This document shows positions 27,517 to 35,691 of a DNA stretch of 64,000 bases, piece by piece. How positions within the stretch are numbered: the first letter of the stretch is position 1; every line of letters starts with the position of its first letter. Source of the DNA: Oceanobacillus jordanicus (GTDB lineage: Bacteria; Bacillota; Bacilli; Bacillales; Amphibacillaceae); contig NZ_JAIFZM010000006.1 in NCBI RefSeq assembly GCF_022095695.1, positions 1 through 64,000 on the forward strand, given 5' to 3'. The notes under the pieces were generated by a model that was not told the DNA's origin, did no database searches, and saw only the letters and a list, made by a program, of their open reading frames with translations. Position numbers and translations under genes: made by a program.

Positions 27517-28470
27517 TTGGCTTATTTACTTTTACTGGTAGGATTTGTATTACTAATTAAAGGAGCGGATTTGTTTGTTGATGGCTCCTCCAATATTGCA
27601 AGGCTTCTCAGAGTGCCGCCCATCCTTATTGGTTTAACCATAGTTGCTTTTGGAACAAGTTCCCCAGAAGCAACTGTAAGTATAATTGCGGCAATGGAGG
27701 GGAGCTCCGATGTATCGTTGGGTAATGTAATCGGAAGTAATATATTCAATCTCACACTTGTTGTAGGGATAGCGGCCATTATTTTCCCTTTAAAGGTGGA
27801 AAACGAAACGATCCGTAAGGAGATCCCCTTTACATTACTAGCAGGCGGTGCACTTTTAGTAGTCATAAATGATACTTTTTTACAGGACCACAGCAATAAT
27901 CTGATAACCCGTAGTGATGGTCTTATTTTCCTCTTATTTTTATCTGTTTTTATGTACTATGTAATTGAAGTAGCGCTTAAAAGCCGCCAAGACAGTCAAA
28001 CAGAGGCTATTCCAGATGAGATTAAGTGGGGTAAAAATATTGGGCTTACTATTTTGGGGCTTGCTGGAATCGTTTTTGGTGGGGAGCTTGTTGTTAGTAA
28101 TGGTACAGAAATTGCTTATGCAGTAGGGATGAGTGAAACGTTGGTCGGCCTCACGATCATTGCGATAGGGACCTCGCTTCCTGAGCTTGTAACTTCTATC
28201 ACGGCAGCTTTGAAAAAGCAAAGCGATATTGCACTTGGAAATATTGTCGGTAGTAATATCTTCAATATTTTGTTTGTGCTTGGTGCTTCTTCTGTTATCA
28301 CACCACTTTCTGTTAGCAGTAAAGTTGGGATAGACGTTGTGATCATGCTTCTTTTAACAATATTGTTGCTCGTGTTTTCGCGGACAAATTTCCGTGTTGG
28401 AAAGCGAGAGGGAGCTGTATTAGCAATTTTTTATGCGGTGTACCTCGTTTATATTATATTGCGAAATTAA
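27517..28470 (+). CDS. Calcium/sodium antiporter family protein (YrbG type)
   Basis: A 317 aa membrane protein with ten helices in two inverted halves. The alpha repeats are clear: GTSSPE with GNVIGSNIFN in the first half, GTSLPE with GNIVGSNIFN in the second. These carry the ion-coordinating acidic residues of the CaCA superfamily. A TTG start is assumed; the best site (AAGGA) is 11 nt upstream, so the start is uncertain. A terminator follows directly. Confidence 0.9.
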   Translation: MAYLLLLVGFVLLIKGADLFVDGSSNIARLLRVPPILIGLTIVAFGTSSPEATVSIIAAMEGSSDVSLGNVIGSNIFNLTLVVGIAAIIFPLKVENETIRKEIPFTLLAGGALLVVINDTFLQDHSNNLITRSDGLIFLLFLSVFMYYVIEVALKSRQDSQTEAIPDEIKWGKNIGLTILGLAGIVFGGELVVSNGTEIAYAVGMSETLVGLTIIAIGTSLPELVTSITAALKKQSDIALGNIVGSNIFNILFVLGASSVITPLSVSSKVGIDVVIMLLLTILLLVFSRTNFRVGKREGAVLAIFYAVYLVYIILRN

Positions 28471-28472
28471 AA

Positions 28473-28526
28473 AGCCACATAGGAGGCCCCTATAGGTAGG
28501 GAGCCTCTATGCGGCTAGCACTTTTT
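28473..28526 (+). terminator. Terminator after the YrbG-type antiporter gene
   Basis: A long stem with one bulge and one mismatch, arms AGCCACATAGGAGGC and GCCTCTATGCGGCT, with TTTTT at 28522-28526. Confidence 0.75.
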
Positions 28527-28530
28527 AAGA

Positions 28531-29003
28531 ATTTCTTAACGGGCGCTTGAGCTTTTGTTTGTAGTAAAGAAGGTATAAAGAATTGAGCTTTATTAGATTC
28601 CTTACCAGGAACGGCCACGTCCAGCTCCAGCTCCCAGAGACTAGCGAGACTTCCCTCACCTTCGTTTCAATAAGTCAACATCGGCGCCCTGAATTAGGGT
28701 AGGTCGACTAAAATCGGCCTTGTCGGCCAACGCCGATATACCCCTTTTGCAGGGGCATGTTTCCTTTATCTCCTACGGAAGAATGTTCGACAAATCGAAC
28801 CACCCCAAAGTTCGGGGCGCAGTCCGTACGTCTCTTAACGGTCGCTGGAGCTTTTGTTTGTCTAGCTTCTGGAGCGCCATAAACTAGGTGACTTCCCGAA
28901 TCGCCCTACAATAAGTCATCATCGATTCGTCCCTCATCGTGATTCCTTTATCTTGGTTGATTCGGTCCAGCACTACGTTTCTAAACGGCGCCCAGCGCTT
29001 TTC
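28531..29003 (+). repeat. Family A structured repeats, tandem cluster A1 (tail, full unit, second unit)
   Basis: Three segments: a solitary tail (28531-28560, TTAACGGGCGCTTGAGCTTTTG); a unit 28610-28860 running from AGCTCCAGCTCCCAGAG to TCGCTGGAGCTTTTG, with the core GTCGACTAAAATCGGCC and CCCCTTTTGCAGGGG; and a shorter unit 28861-29002 ending in GCTTTTC. The ends of each unit are complementary to one another. The last unit stops at the TAA codon of the minus-strand mhqD-like gene (29006-29004). No coding frame is evident in this 533-bp gap. Confidence 0.8.
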
Positions 29004-29600
29004 TTAGCGATACCAAGCTGATGCGGCTTCTACTTCACTGAATGTTAGCTGGTGCCCGTGGTTTTCCCAGTGTACTTCTACATCTGCGGAAGCCTCTTGT
29101 AGTAGTTGTTGTAAATCTATTGATTCTTGAGATGGGCATATTGGATCATTGGTCCCTGCTGTGATCAAGACCTTCTTGCCACTTAAGTCAGGTAGACTAA
29201 TTCCTCTGCGTGGCACCATAGGATGGTGCAGTATCGCAGCGTTTAATGCGTCCTTATGATGGAACATTAAACTTGCGGCAATGTTAGCACCGTTGGAATA
29301 GCCAACTGCAGTAATTGCGCTTCGGTCAAACTCATATTTCTCGGAAGCTTCATCCAGAAATTGATTTAATTCTTCTGTACGAAAAATGAGATCCTCTTCA
29401 TCAAATACGCCTTCAGCTAAGCGTCTAAAGAATCTAGGCATTCCATTTTCTGAAACATTCCCTCTTACACTTAATACATTCGCTTCGGGATCAATTTTAT
29501 CAGCTAATGCAAGCAAATCCTGCTCAGTACCTCCAGTACCGTGTAACAGTAGTAGAGTAGGTCTTTGTGGGTTACTGCCCTTCTTAAAGATATGTTTCAT
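29004..29600 (-). CDS. mhqD: MhqD-like carboxylesterase/hydrolase
   Basis: A 198 aa alpha/beta hydrolase with nucleophile motif GYSNG (about residue 105), the oxyanion region LLLHGTGG, and Asp/His candidates in GTNDPI and WENHGHQL. The sequence is close to B. subtilis MhqD, induced by methylhydroquinone and catechol. Start taken as the ATG at 29600, 7 nt after GGAG; the ATG at 29606 is too close. It follows mhqR by 21 nt in one operon, so it should be derepressed when MhqR senses quinones. Confidence 0.9.
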   Translation of the reverse strand: MKHIFKKGSNPQRPTLLLLHGTGGTEQDLLALADKIDPEANVLSVRGNVSENGMPRFFRRLAEGVFDEEDLIFRTEELNQFLDEASEKYEFDRSAITAVGYSNGANIAASLMFHHKDALNAAILHHPMVPRRGISLPDLSGKKVLITAGTNDPICPSQESIDLQQLLQEASADVEVHWENHGHQLTFSEVEAASAWYR

Positions 29601-29621
29601 TCCCATGCTCCTTTCCGTGTT

Positions 29622-30044
29622 TTAGGCTTTGAGGCCCACTTTTTTCAATGTCTCTATTACAACACGCATATCCTCTTTACTAACTCCTTCGAATAAATTC
29701 TCAATCACTTGTTGATGCTTTGGAAAAATCTCCTGCATTAACTGCGTACCTTTGTTAGTAATCTGGATATACACAACACGCCGGTCTTCCTTACAATGTT
29801 CTCTTTCTAGTAAGCCTTTTGTTTCCAGTTTATCAATAACGTAGGTGATGGAGCCGGTGTTAATTAGGACTGCTTCAGATATTTGCCTAACCGTTTGGCG
29901 CCCCTTGTGAAAGAGTGTCTCCAGGATGGCAAATTCAGATGTTTTCATACCATAACTCTGGATATCTTGTTTCACTCGCTCTTGTATTGTTTTAGAGGAT
30001 TTCATTAATACAACGAATGCTTTTAATGAAAGGTTATCGGCCAC
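29622..30044 (-). CDS. mhqR: MarR family quinone-responsive repressor MhqR
   Basis: A 140 aa winged-helix repressor similar to B. subtilis MhqR. The DNA-binding part is about residues 45-95 (VRQISEAVLINTGSITYVIDKLETKGLLERE, then CKEDRRVVYIQIT). Start taken as GTG 30044, 9 nt after AAGGAGG; an ATG at 30053 directly abuts that site. A large palindrome overlaps its promoter, so autoregulation is likely. In this genome it is joined to mhqD, its usual target. Confidence 0.9.
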   Translation of the reverse strand: MADNLSLKAFVVLMKSSKTIQERVKQDIQSYGMKTSEFAILETLFHKGRQTVRQISEAVLINTGSITYVIDKLETKGLLEREHCKEDRRVVYIQITNKGTQLMQEIFPKHQQVIENLFEGVSKEDMRVVIETLKKVGLKA

Positions 30045-30059
30045 TATGCTCATCCTCCT

Positions 30060-30119
30060 TATATATATTTAATTAATGTATTATTAATTAAATATATATA
30101 ACAATCTCTTCAAAGTCAA
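30060..30119 (-). promoter_or_regulatory. mhqR promoter with large perfect palindrome (operator)
   Basis: On the minus strand, TTGACT (30119-30114), 17 nt, TATATT (30096-30091). A perfect inverted repeat with 18-bp arms (30060-30077 and 30083-30100, spacer GTATT) covers the -10, the start point and the site next to the ribosome binding site, as expected for repression by MhqR. Confidence 0.8.
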
Positions 30120-30141
30120 TGGAAAGCAAAACACTGTTATC

Positions 30142-30294
30142 TTTATCCCGGCTTAACTGGCAATATAACACGGACCTAAAGAATGTGAGAAGTCAAGCAT
30201 CCTAAGTGGGTGATCAACTGCCAGTAAAGGCCCGATTCGTTCAGCTAGCATTTGATGGGGAAGAGGGAACCCCACCAAATGAAATTTCCCTTTA
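30142..30294 (+). repeat. Family B repeat, copy B4 (diverged)
   Basis: It starts TTTATCCCGGCTTAAC and ends AATTTCCCTTTAT. The stem CATTTGATGGGG with CCCCACCAAATG replaces CAATCAGTGGGG/CCCCACTGATTG of other copies, keeping pairing. The last bases provide the TAA stop of the Vga-like gene on the minus strand. Confidence 0.7.
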
Positions 30295-31869
30295 TTGGAG
30301 CTTTTTTTGCAGCTCTCTCTTTTGCTGTAAAAGGTTTTGGAAGATACTGTCCAATTCCTCGGAAGGTTCTATACTTAGCCTGCTTAATGTCTCCGTTATT
30401 CTTGTTTCAATGACGAAAAGTTCTTCTTCAACTTGGCTTGGCGATTCTGAAGCACTGTCATTTTTATAGGTTTGATAATCGCCTTCTACAATGTGAAGGG
30501 TACTGTCTTCAATGGAAAAGACGCGACTGGCAAGATGCTCTATAAAGCGTCTATCATGGGACACCACAATGATAGTACCTTCATAATCTGACAGTAAATT
30601 TTCTAATGCTTCTACTGCTTCAATATCTAAATAGTTAGTTGGTTCGTCTAAGACTATCGTATTAATATCATTTAGGAGTAGTTTTGCGAGTGCTACTTTA
30701 ACGCGCTCTCCACCACTTAAGATATCCACTTTCTTATACACATCATCACGAAAAAAACGTAGCCTGGCAAGAACAGTACGGATTATTGTTTCCTCTTGAC
30801 TGGATGTTTCGCTAACATTTTCTATAATGCTTTTTTCATTGTCTAGAATATCAAGGTTTTGACTAAAGTAACCAATTTTTATGGCAGGGGAGTGTGTAAC
30901 ACCCGGAGCTTCCTTAATAAGCTTTTTTATAAGTGTGGTCTTTCCACTGCCATTTGGTCCAATAATGGCTACTTTATCACCACCAGATATTGTAAAGCTC
31001 GCATCCTTCCACAGTGTACGTTGCCCTACTTTTGCGGAAATTTCTTCGGCACGTAAAATGATCCGGTTGCGAATGCGATCTTTATTTGGTAATTGCATTT
31101 TAATTGGTGCAATTTCCTTAACTTTATCGGCCTTTTCTAGCTTATCTAATCTGGTTTCAATTGCTTTTGCTGTTTTGCGTAGTTTCTTTTGTTTGTTTGC
31201 AAAATATGGCTTTGCACCCGTAATCTTCGCCTCTGAATTACTTGTATGTTTCGGCTTCTTTGTTGCTCGCTGGGCCTTTTGCTCTTTAATCTCAAGCGCT
31301 TCTTCCAGTTGTTTCTTCTTTTTTTCATACTGGGCGTGAGCCTGTCGCTTTTGTTCTACTTCTTGTTCCTTCTGGCTTGCATAATCAGAATAATTTCCTT
31401 TGTATTCTGTTATGGTTCCTTCATCTAGCTCCCAAATTTTATTGCAAAGTGCATCAAGGAAGGCCCTGTCATGCGAAATAACCACCATGGCCCCCTGGCG
31501 TTTTTTCAGTTGTGTTTCTAGCTTCTCTATATGGGCTGTATCAAGATTTGTTGTAGGCTCATCAGCAAAGATTAAGCCAGCATTTTGGGAAAAAGCGTCG
31601 TTAATATATTCCTGAGTCACCTCACCACCACTTTTTACCGTATCTGTTCGTTTCAATTGGGGGATGTGAGCGATAGATGTATGGACTGTTACGAGCCCGC
31701 TGTCAGGTGTTTTTTTCCCTGCGAGCACCTCAAGTAATGTTGTCTTTCCACTTCCGTTTTTCCCTACAAGGCCAATACGATCTCGGGCATGTATAGCAAG
31801 GTATTCTAGTTGGACTAAACGACGATCCCGGGCATCAATGTTTATATCGCGTGCTTCTATCAAACGCAT
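30292..31869 (-). CDS. Vga-like ABC-F ribosomal protection protein
   Basis: A 525 aa protein with two ATPase domains and no membrane segments. NBD1: GKNGSGKTT, degenerate signature KSGGEVTQ, LIFADEPTTNLD. Linker about residues 170-245 (EQKAQRATKKPKHTSNSEAKI). NBD2: GPNGSGKTT, LSGGERVKVALAKLL, IVLDEPTNYLD. Linker, signature and C-terminal tail (LSRLSIEPSEEL) closely follow staphylococcal Vga(A), which dislodges lincosamides, pleuromutilins and streptogramin A from the ribosome. A structured leader lies upstream. Actual resistance is an inference. Confidence 0.88.
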   Translation of the reverse strand: MRLIEARDINIDARDRRLVQLEYLAIHARDRIGLVGKNGSGKTTLLEVLAGKKTPDSGLVTVHTSIAHIPQLKRTDTVKSGGEVTQEYINDAFSQNAGLIFADEPTTNLDTAHIEKLETQLKKRQGAMVVISHDRAFLDALCNKIWELDEGTITEYKGNYSDYASQKEQEVEQKRQAHAQYEKKKKQLEEALEIKEQKAQRATKKPKHTSNSEAKITGAKPYFANKQKKLRKTAKAIETRLDKLEKADKVKEIAPIKMQLPNKDRIRNRIILRAEEISAKVGQRTLWKDASFTISGGDKVAIIGPNGSGKTTLIKKLIKEAPGVTHSPAIKIGYFSQNLDILDNEKSIIENVSETSSQEETIIRTVLARLRFFRDDVYKKVDILSGGERVKVALAKLLLNDINTIVLDEPTNYLDIEAVEALENLLSDYEGTIIVVSHDRRFIEHLASRVFSIEDSTLHIVEGDYQTYKNDSASESPSQVEEELFVIETRITETLSRLSIEPSEELDSIFQNLLQQKRELQKKLQ

Positions 31870-31916
31870 AATATCCTCTCCGTTCCAGTTTATTAAGACT
31901 TGTATAATCCATTTGC

Positions 31917-32200
31917 AAAAAGGCCACGTCTAGCTCTAGCGCCCAGAGACTAGCGTGACTTCCCTCACCTCCGTACGATAAAGAAGACTTGCCGATTGGT
32001 GAAAACCAGAGGCTTAATCGCACTTATACCCTTGCGGTGAAAGTCAATATCAGCTCCCTAGATTATTGTAGGTCGACTAAAATCGGCCTTGTCGGCCAAC
32101 GCCGACATACCCCTTTTGCAGGGGCATATTTCCTTTATCTCCGGCGGTTCACTCCAGTCCGTACGTCTCTAAACAGTCGCTTCCGCTTTTGCTTTGGAGA
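31917..32200 (+). repeat. Family A structured repeat, copy A2 (long form)
   Basis: Head GTCTAGCTCTAGCGCCCAG, an internal GATAAAGAAG...CTTATACCC segment also found in A3 but not A1, core GTCGACTAAAATCGGCC and CCCCTTTTGCAGGGG, and tail CTAAACAGTCGCTTCCGC followed by TTTTG. It lies between the attenuator terminator (ending 32202) and the start of the Vga-like gene, so it would be transcribed in that gene's leader. Confidence 0.8.
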
Positions 32201-32201
32201 C

Positions 32202-32441
32202 AAAAAAGCCTCCTATTCGTTTTTAGAATAGAAGGCAGCATGCAGGTGTAGCACAAAAAAGGATACTTCCCCCTTGTGCAGTTATCCAAATACATGAAAC
32301 AATCCTATTCTAAAAACATTCATAAGTGGCATGCCCAAAAAGACAGATCTGGTCTGTTTTTCTTCTCATACCTATGCAGATGTTTTTAAGTGAAATAGGA
32401 TTATAACTTCATGTACCCGGGTCACCCTTTCGTTTTAAGTT
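32202..32441 (-). promoter_or_regulatory. Transcription attenuator leader of the Vga-like ABC-F gene
   Basis: Minus-strand terminator: 11-bp stem GCCTTCTATTC/GAATAGGAGGC (32236-32208), loop TAAAAAC, then six T (32207-32202). Upstream, 32317-32304 reads GTTTTTAGAATAGG; its first 13 nt pair perfectly with CTATTCTAAAAAC of the terminator arm and loop, giving an antiterminator. A short frame (32369-32310, MRRKTDQICLFGHATYECF) stops inside the antiterminator strand, and a three-codon frame MKL lies upstream at about 32412, after AAAGGGTG. The layout suggests control by translation, as known for resistance-gene leaders. Confidence 0.72.
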
Positions 32442-32447
32442 AGTGCT

Positions 32448-32476
32448 ATTATATAAGAAACAAGGTGTGCTGTCTA
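32448..32476 (-). promoter_or_regulatory. Promoter of the attenuator leader
   Basis: On the minus strand, TAGACA (32476-32471), 17 nt, TATAAT (32453-32448). Confidence 0.7.
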
Positions 32477-32498
32477 GATTGAAAGGGGGAGATTTTCC

Positions 32499-33086
32499 AT
32501 GCTTATATGGATTAATGGAACGTTTGGGTCAGGGAAGACAAGCACTGCTTACGAACTAAAGCGGAGATTGAAACAAGCCTGTGTCTATGATCCAGAGCGC
32601 TTCGGCTTCGCTTTAATGAAAAACGTTCCTAAAGAACTTGCCAAAAGTGATTTTCAGGATTATCCGCTATGGCGGGAGGCAAACAGAACGTTACTAAAAG
32701 AGCTTGCTCATAACTATAACGGTATTATAATTATTCCAATGACGCTAACAAACAAGGCGTACTTTGAAGAAATCATCGGAAATTTAAGAGATGATGGCAT
32801 TGAGGTAAAACACTTTACCCTCATGGCGTCTAAAGATACAGTAGCTAAAAGACTTCGAAAAAGACTTGAAGGAAGAAGGTCATGGGCGTATCAGCAAATG
32901 ATAGAAAGAATGAGAGAGTTGGAGGATAATGTGTTTGCTACACATCTCGATACAGATAATTTGTCCATTGATGGTGTAGTAGAGACCGTTGCTAAACTGT
33001 CTGGCATTTCACTTTTACCTGACAAGCGCTCACGGCTAAGGAAAAAGGTGGACCGGTTAAAAATTATGCTCCAGGAAATCAGGTAA
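32499..33086 (+). CDS. tmrB: Tunicamycin resistance ATP-binding protein TmrB
   Basis: A 195 aa P-loop protein with Walker A NGTFGSGKTSTA at residues about 6-17. The stretches CVYDPERFGFAL, DFQDYPLWR and HFTLMASKDTVAKRLRKR follow B. subtilis TmrB closely. That protein associates with the membrane through a C-terminal amphipathic helix (here KKVDRLKIMLQEI) and confers tunicamycin resistance, presumably by binding the drug. AAAGGGGGA precedes the ATG. It is divergent from the ABC-F leader promoter only about 25 nt away. Confidence 0.92.
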   Translation: MLIWINGTFGSGKTSTAYELKRRLKQACVYDPERFGFALMKNVPKELAKSDFQDYPLWREANRTLLKELAHNYNGIIIIPMTLTNKAYFEEIIGNLRDDGIEVKHFTLMASKDTVAKRLRKRLEGRRSWAYQQMIERMRELEDNVFATHLDTDNLSIDGVVETVAKLSGISLLPDKRSRLRKKVDRLKIMLQEIR

Positions 33087-33154
33087 GTGCTTTACAAACA
33101 GAAAATAATTATATATAGTGAACATACCTAATAATTCTAGGTAGGTGAAAAAAT

Positions 33155-33487
33155 ATGTTTAATCGGGAGTTAGTGAAAGGCAGTACCTCTTTGCTTGTAT
33201 TACAGTTGTTGGATGAACGGGATATGTACGGTTATGAACTTGTAAAGGAAATGGATCAGCGTAGTGAGCATAACCTGCAAATTAAGGAAGGTACCTTGTA
33301 TCCGGCACTACATAAGCTGGAGAAGCAGGAGTATATTGAATGCTATTGGCAAAACCAGGAGAAGGGGCCTGCACGTAAATATTATCGGATTACCGATCAG
33401 GGGAAGGCAATGCTTGAGGAAAAGACGAGTGAATGGCATCGTTATGTTCAAGTAATGAATAACCTGATTCGGAGAAACGAAACATGA
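33155..33487 (+). CDS. PadR family transcriptional regulator
   Basis: A 110 aa winged-helix protein typical of PadR subfamily 2: [21 protein letters not shown] at the N-terminus and [15 protein letters not shown] in the recognition region. It overlaps the next gene by 4 nt (ATGA). PadR genes joined to HAAS-domain membrane proteins are a recurring pairing in Bacilli; the regulator senses an unknown ligand or envelope state. Confidence 0.92.
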   Translation: MFNRELVKGSTSLLVLQLLDERDMYGYELVKEMDQRSEHNLQIKEGTLYPALHKLEKQEYIECYWQNQEKGPARKYYRITDQGKAMLEEKTSEWHRYVQVMNNLIRRNET

Positions 33488-34107
33488 ATGAGGCAGCAAA
33501 AACCTTCCAAGAGAAATTAGCAGATGAGCTTGATGACCATCCGGATAAAGAGTCGATTCTGGCTGAATACCAGGCCCATATTTATGAATTAGAACAAGAG
33601 ACGGGAAAAAGCTCTTATCCCATATTAGTGGAAAGACTAGGGGAGCCGGAGGAAATAGCCTCGTTATGGAAACAGGAGGCAGCGATTACGCCTAAGAAAA
33701 CACAGTGGCTTTTTGTAATCTTAAATGTGGCAATTTTTTTAGGTGGCGCTACCTTAACTATTATTTATCATCTATTCGATTGGAATTGGACAGATATTCT
33801 TTGGGAAGGCCTCACTAAAGCAGCGTCTCTCATCATGGTGATCTACACTTTTTTTTGGGGATTGCTTGGCTATGAGATAGGCAAGGAATTTGGTGAAGCA
33901 GGAAGAAAACTGCTGAAAAAAACGTTTCTTATCTGTTTAATCCCTAATCTGGTCTTAATGTATTTAGTTATATTTAAATTTATTCCACATAAATGGTTTG
34001 AACCATTGATAAGTTTGCCGTTTATTATGGCGTGTATCGGATTTACGATCGTATTATATCCCGTCAGTCGACTTGGGTATAAATGGGGACGGAAGAAATC
34101 TGTGTAA
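33484..34107 (+). CDS. HAAS-domain (DUF1700-like) membrane protein
   Basis: A 207 aa protein. The N-terminal helical domain (about residues 1-65; [29 protein letters not shown]) is the HAAS type found next to PadR regulators. Four or five membrane helices follow (about 75-200). Translationally coupled to padR. It probably passes an envelope signal to the regulator; this is known only in outline for the family. Confidence 0.82.
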   Translation: MNEAAKTFQEKLADELDDHPDKESILAEYQAHIYELEQETGKSSYPILVERLGEPEEIASLWKQEAAITPKKTQWLFVILNVAIFLGGATLTIIYHLFDWNWTDILWEGLTKAASLIMVIYTFFWGLLGYEIGKEFGEAGRKLLKKTFLICLIPNLVLMYLVIFKFIPHKWFEPLISLPFIMACIGFTIVLYPVSRLGYKWGRKKSV

Positions 34108-34205
34108 GGTATTTCCTTCCTTCTGTCCCAAACGGATATTTTTTTACCTATATACATAGAATTACTATGCATATAGAATTACAAAGTATGCTTGGAGGAA
34201 ATTCC

Positions 34206-35663
34206 ATGAAAGTAGAAGTGACAAGAAAAGACTTTCTGTTTTTAGTCGTGTGCATAGGGCTCGGCGTGTTAGCGGAAATTAGCTTTTTCCATGGACGTAT
34301 TGGCGTCTCGTATTTGTTGTTTGTTGCCGGATTTTACAGCGTTCTTTTTTATCGCACTGGCTTTGCTTTTTATCATAGGAGAATCGGCTTGCTCTTAATG
34401 CTCATGATTTGGATATTGGCAGGGAGTTACCTCTATTACGATTCGATTTTGTTTTATGGTCTGAATTTAGTTGTCATCCCTTTATTGATGTATTTACATG
34501 TCATTTTAATTACAACACCAGAAAACTATAATTGGGCATCGAGTTATTTTATCGCGGTATTAAAATCAAAACTAGAGCAACTGTATCAGTATATTTCTGC
34601 CTTTTTTCAAAGTATCTTCAACCGTCTGTTTAAGAACGTGAAGGACGGAACATCTAAAGTAATGATTCGCATTTTGATTGGGATTGGCTTTAGCTTACCG
34701 CTTCTGTTTGTTGTTGGCGCTCTTTTAATGTCAGCTGATTCAGTATTTGAGGAAATGCTCGTATCCTTGCCAGCGTTTCTGTTGCAGTTAAACTTTCTTG
34801 AAGGCTTCTTCCGAACGTTATTTGTCATTATAGCTGCACTCTTGTTTTTCGGTCTGTTTCAGGCGATTCGCATGAAGCGGTTCCCAAAACAATCTTATGA
34901 TCCCTATAAAAAAGTGACCGAATGGGAAGGCGTTACATCGGTTACCATTCTTTCAATTTTAAATCTCTTGTACGGCCTTTTTGCAGCTGTTCAGTTTACC
35001 TATTTCTTTGGAGGCAGCCTGGAGGAAGGATTCACTTATGCAGAGTTTGCAAGAAGAGGGTTCTTTGAATTGAGCATGGTCACATTAATCAACTGGACGT
35101 TGTTAATCAGCTTTTTGACCTTTGTTAAAGCATCCACAAAAGTTAACCGTGTATTAAAGATCCTTTATACTTTGTTAATTGTATTCAGCGCCATTTTGCT
35201 CGCATCTGCTTACCAGCGATTAAGCATGTATGAAGCAGCCTATGGTTATACCATTGATCGAGTGTTGGCACACGGATTTATGATACTGCTTATGGTTATT
35301 TTTGCGTACACCTTAATAAAAGTATGGCTTGAAAAAGTCTCTCTGTTACATTTTTATTTGATAGGCGCCATTCTGTTTTATACAGGGTTAAATGCAGTCA
35401 ATGTAGAGCAGGTTGTAACCAAACAAAACATTGCCAGATACGAAATGACAGAGAAGGTAGATATTGATTATTTAAATTCACTATCTTATACAGGCTGGGA
35501 AGGATTATTGGAAATCTATAAATTAGACCCGAATTACTTGGGATTGAAACCAATGCTGACGCAAATAGGGGAAAGGCTACGCCAGAAAGAAGAAGCGCCG
35601 TGGCAATCGTATAATTTTAAACGACAGGAAGTCATGCAAAAGTTTAAGGAAATGGGCTTTTAA
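34206..35663 (+). CDS. DUF4173 (DUF4153-like) polytopic membrane protein
   Basis: A 485 aa protein with about ten to twelve helices. The conserved YAEFARRGFFEL stretch (about residues 278-289) and the C-terminal NVEQVVTKQNIARY identify DUF4173. Start ATG 34206 after TGGAGG. The C-terminal 75 residues look soluble. It lies between the PadR-HAAS pair and a second undecaprenyl-diphosphate-synthase-like gene 28 nt downstream, and may be co-transcribed with both. Function unknown. Confidence 0.8.
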   Translation: MKVEVTRKDFLFLVVCIGLGVLAEISFFHGRIGVSYLLFVAGFYSVLFYRTGFAFYHRRIGLLLMLMIWILAGSYLYYDSILFYGLNLVVIPLLMYLHVILITTPENYNWASSYFIAVLKSKLEQLYQYISAFFQSIFNRLFKNVKDGTSKVMIRILIGIGFSLPLLFVVGALLMSADSVFEEMLVSLPAFLLQLNFLEGFFRTLFVIIAALLFFGLFQAIRMKRFPKQSYDPYKKVTEWEGVTSVTILSILNLLYGLFAAVQFTYFFGGSLEEGFTYAEFARRGFFELSMVTLINWTLLISFLTFVKASTKVNRVLKILYTLLIVFSAILLASAYQRLSMYEAAYGYTIDRVLAHGFMILLMVIFAYTLIKVWLEKVSLLHFYLIGAILFYTGLNAVNVEQVVTKQNIARYEMTEKVDIDYLNSLSYTGWEGLLEIYKLDPNYLGLKPMLTQIGERLRQKEEAPWQSYNFKRQEVMQKFKEMGF

Positions 35664-35691
35664 TAAAATGAAAGGGAAGGAGATGTTTTCG

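Noticed and set aside
30142-30294. Family B stem-loop as an intrinsic terminator
   Set aside because: The stems are strong but no T-run follows on either strand in any copy.
28531-32200. Genomic island or IS insertion around mhqR and the ABC-F gene
   Set aside because: No transposase, integrase or target-site duplication was found. The repeats alone do not define an island.
32310-32369. Firm call of the 19-codon leader peptide as a CDS
   Set aside because: Only a weak AGG lies 1 nt before the ATG, and two other short frames overlap the region. It is kept as part of the attenuator, not as a separate gene.
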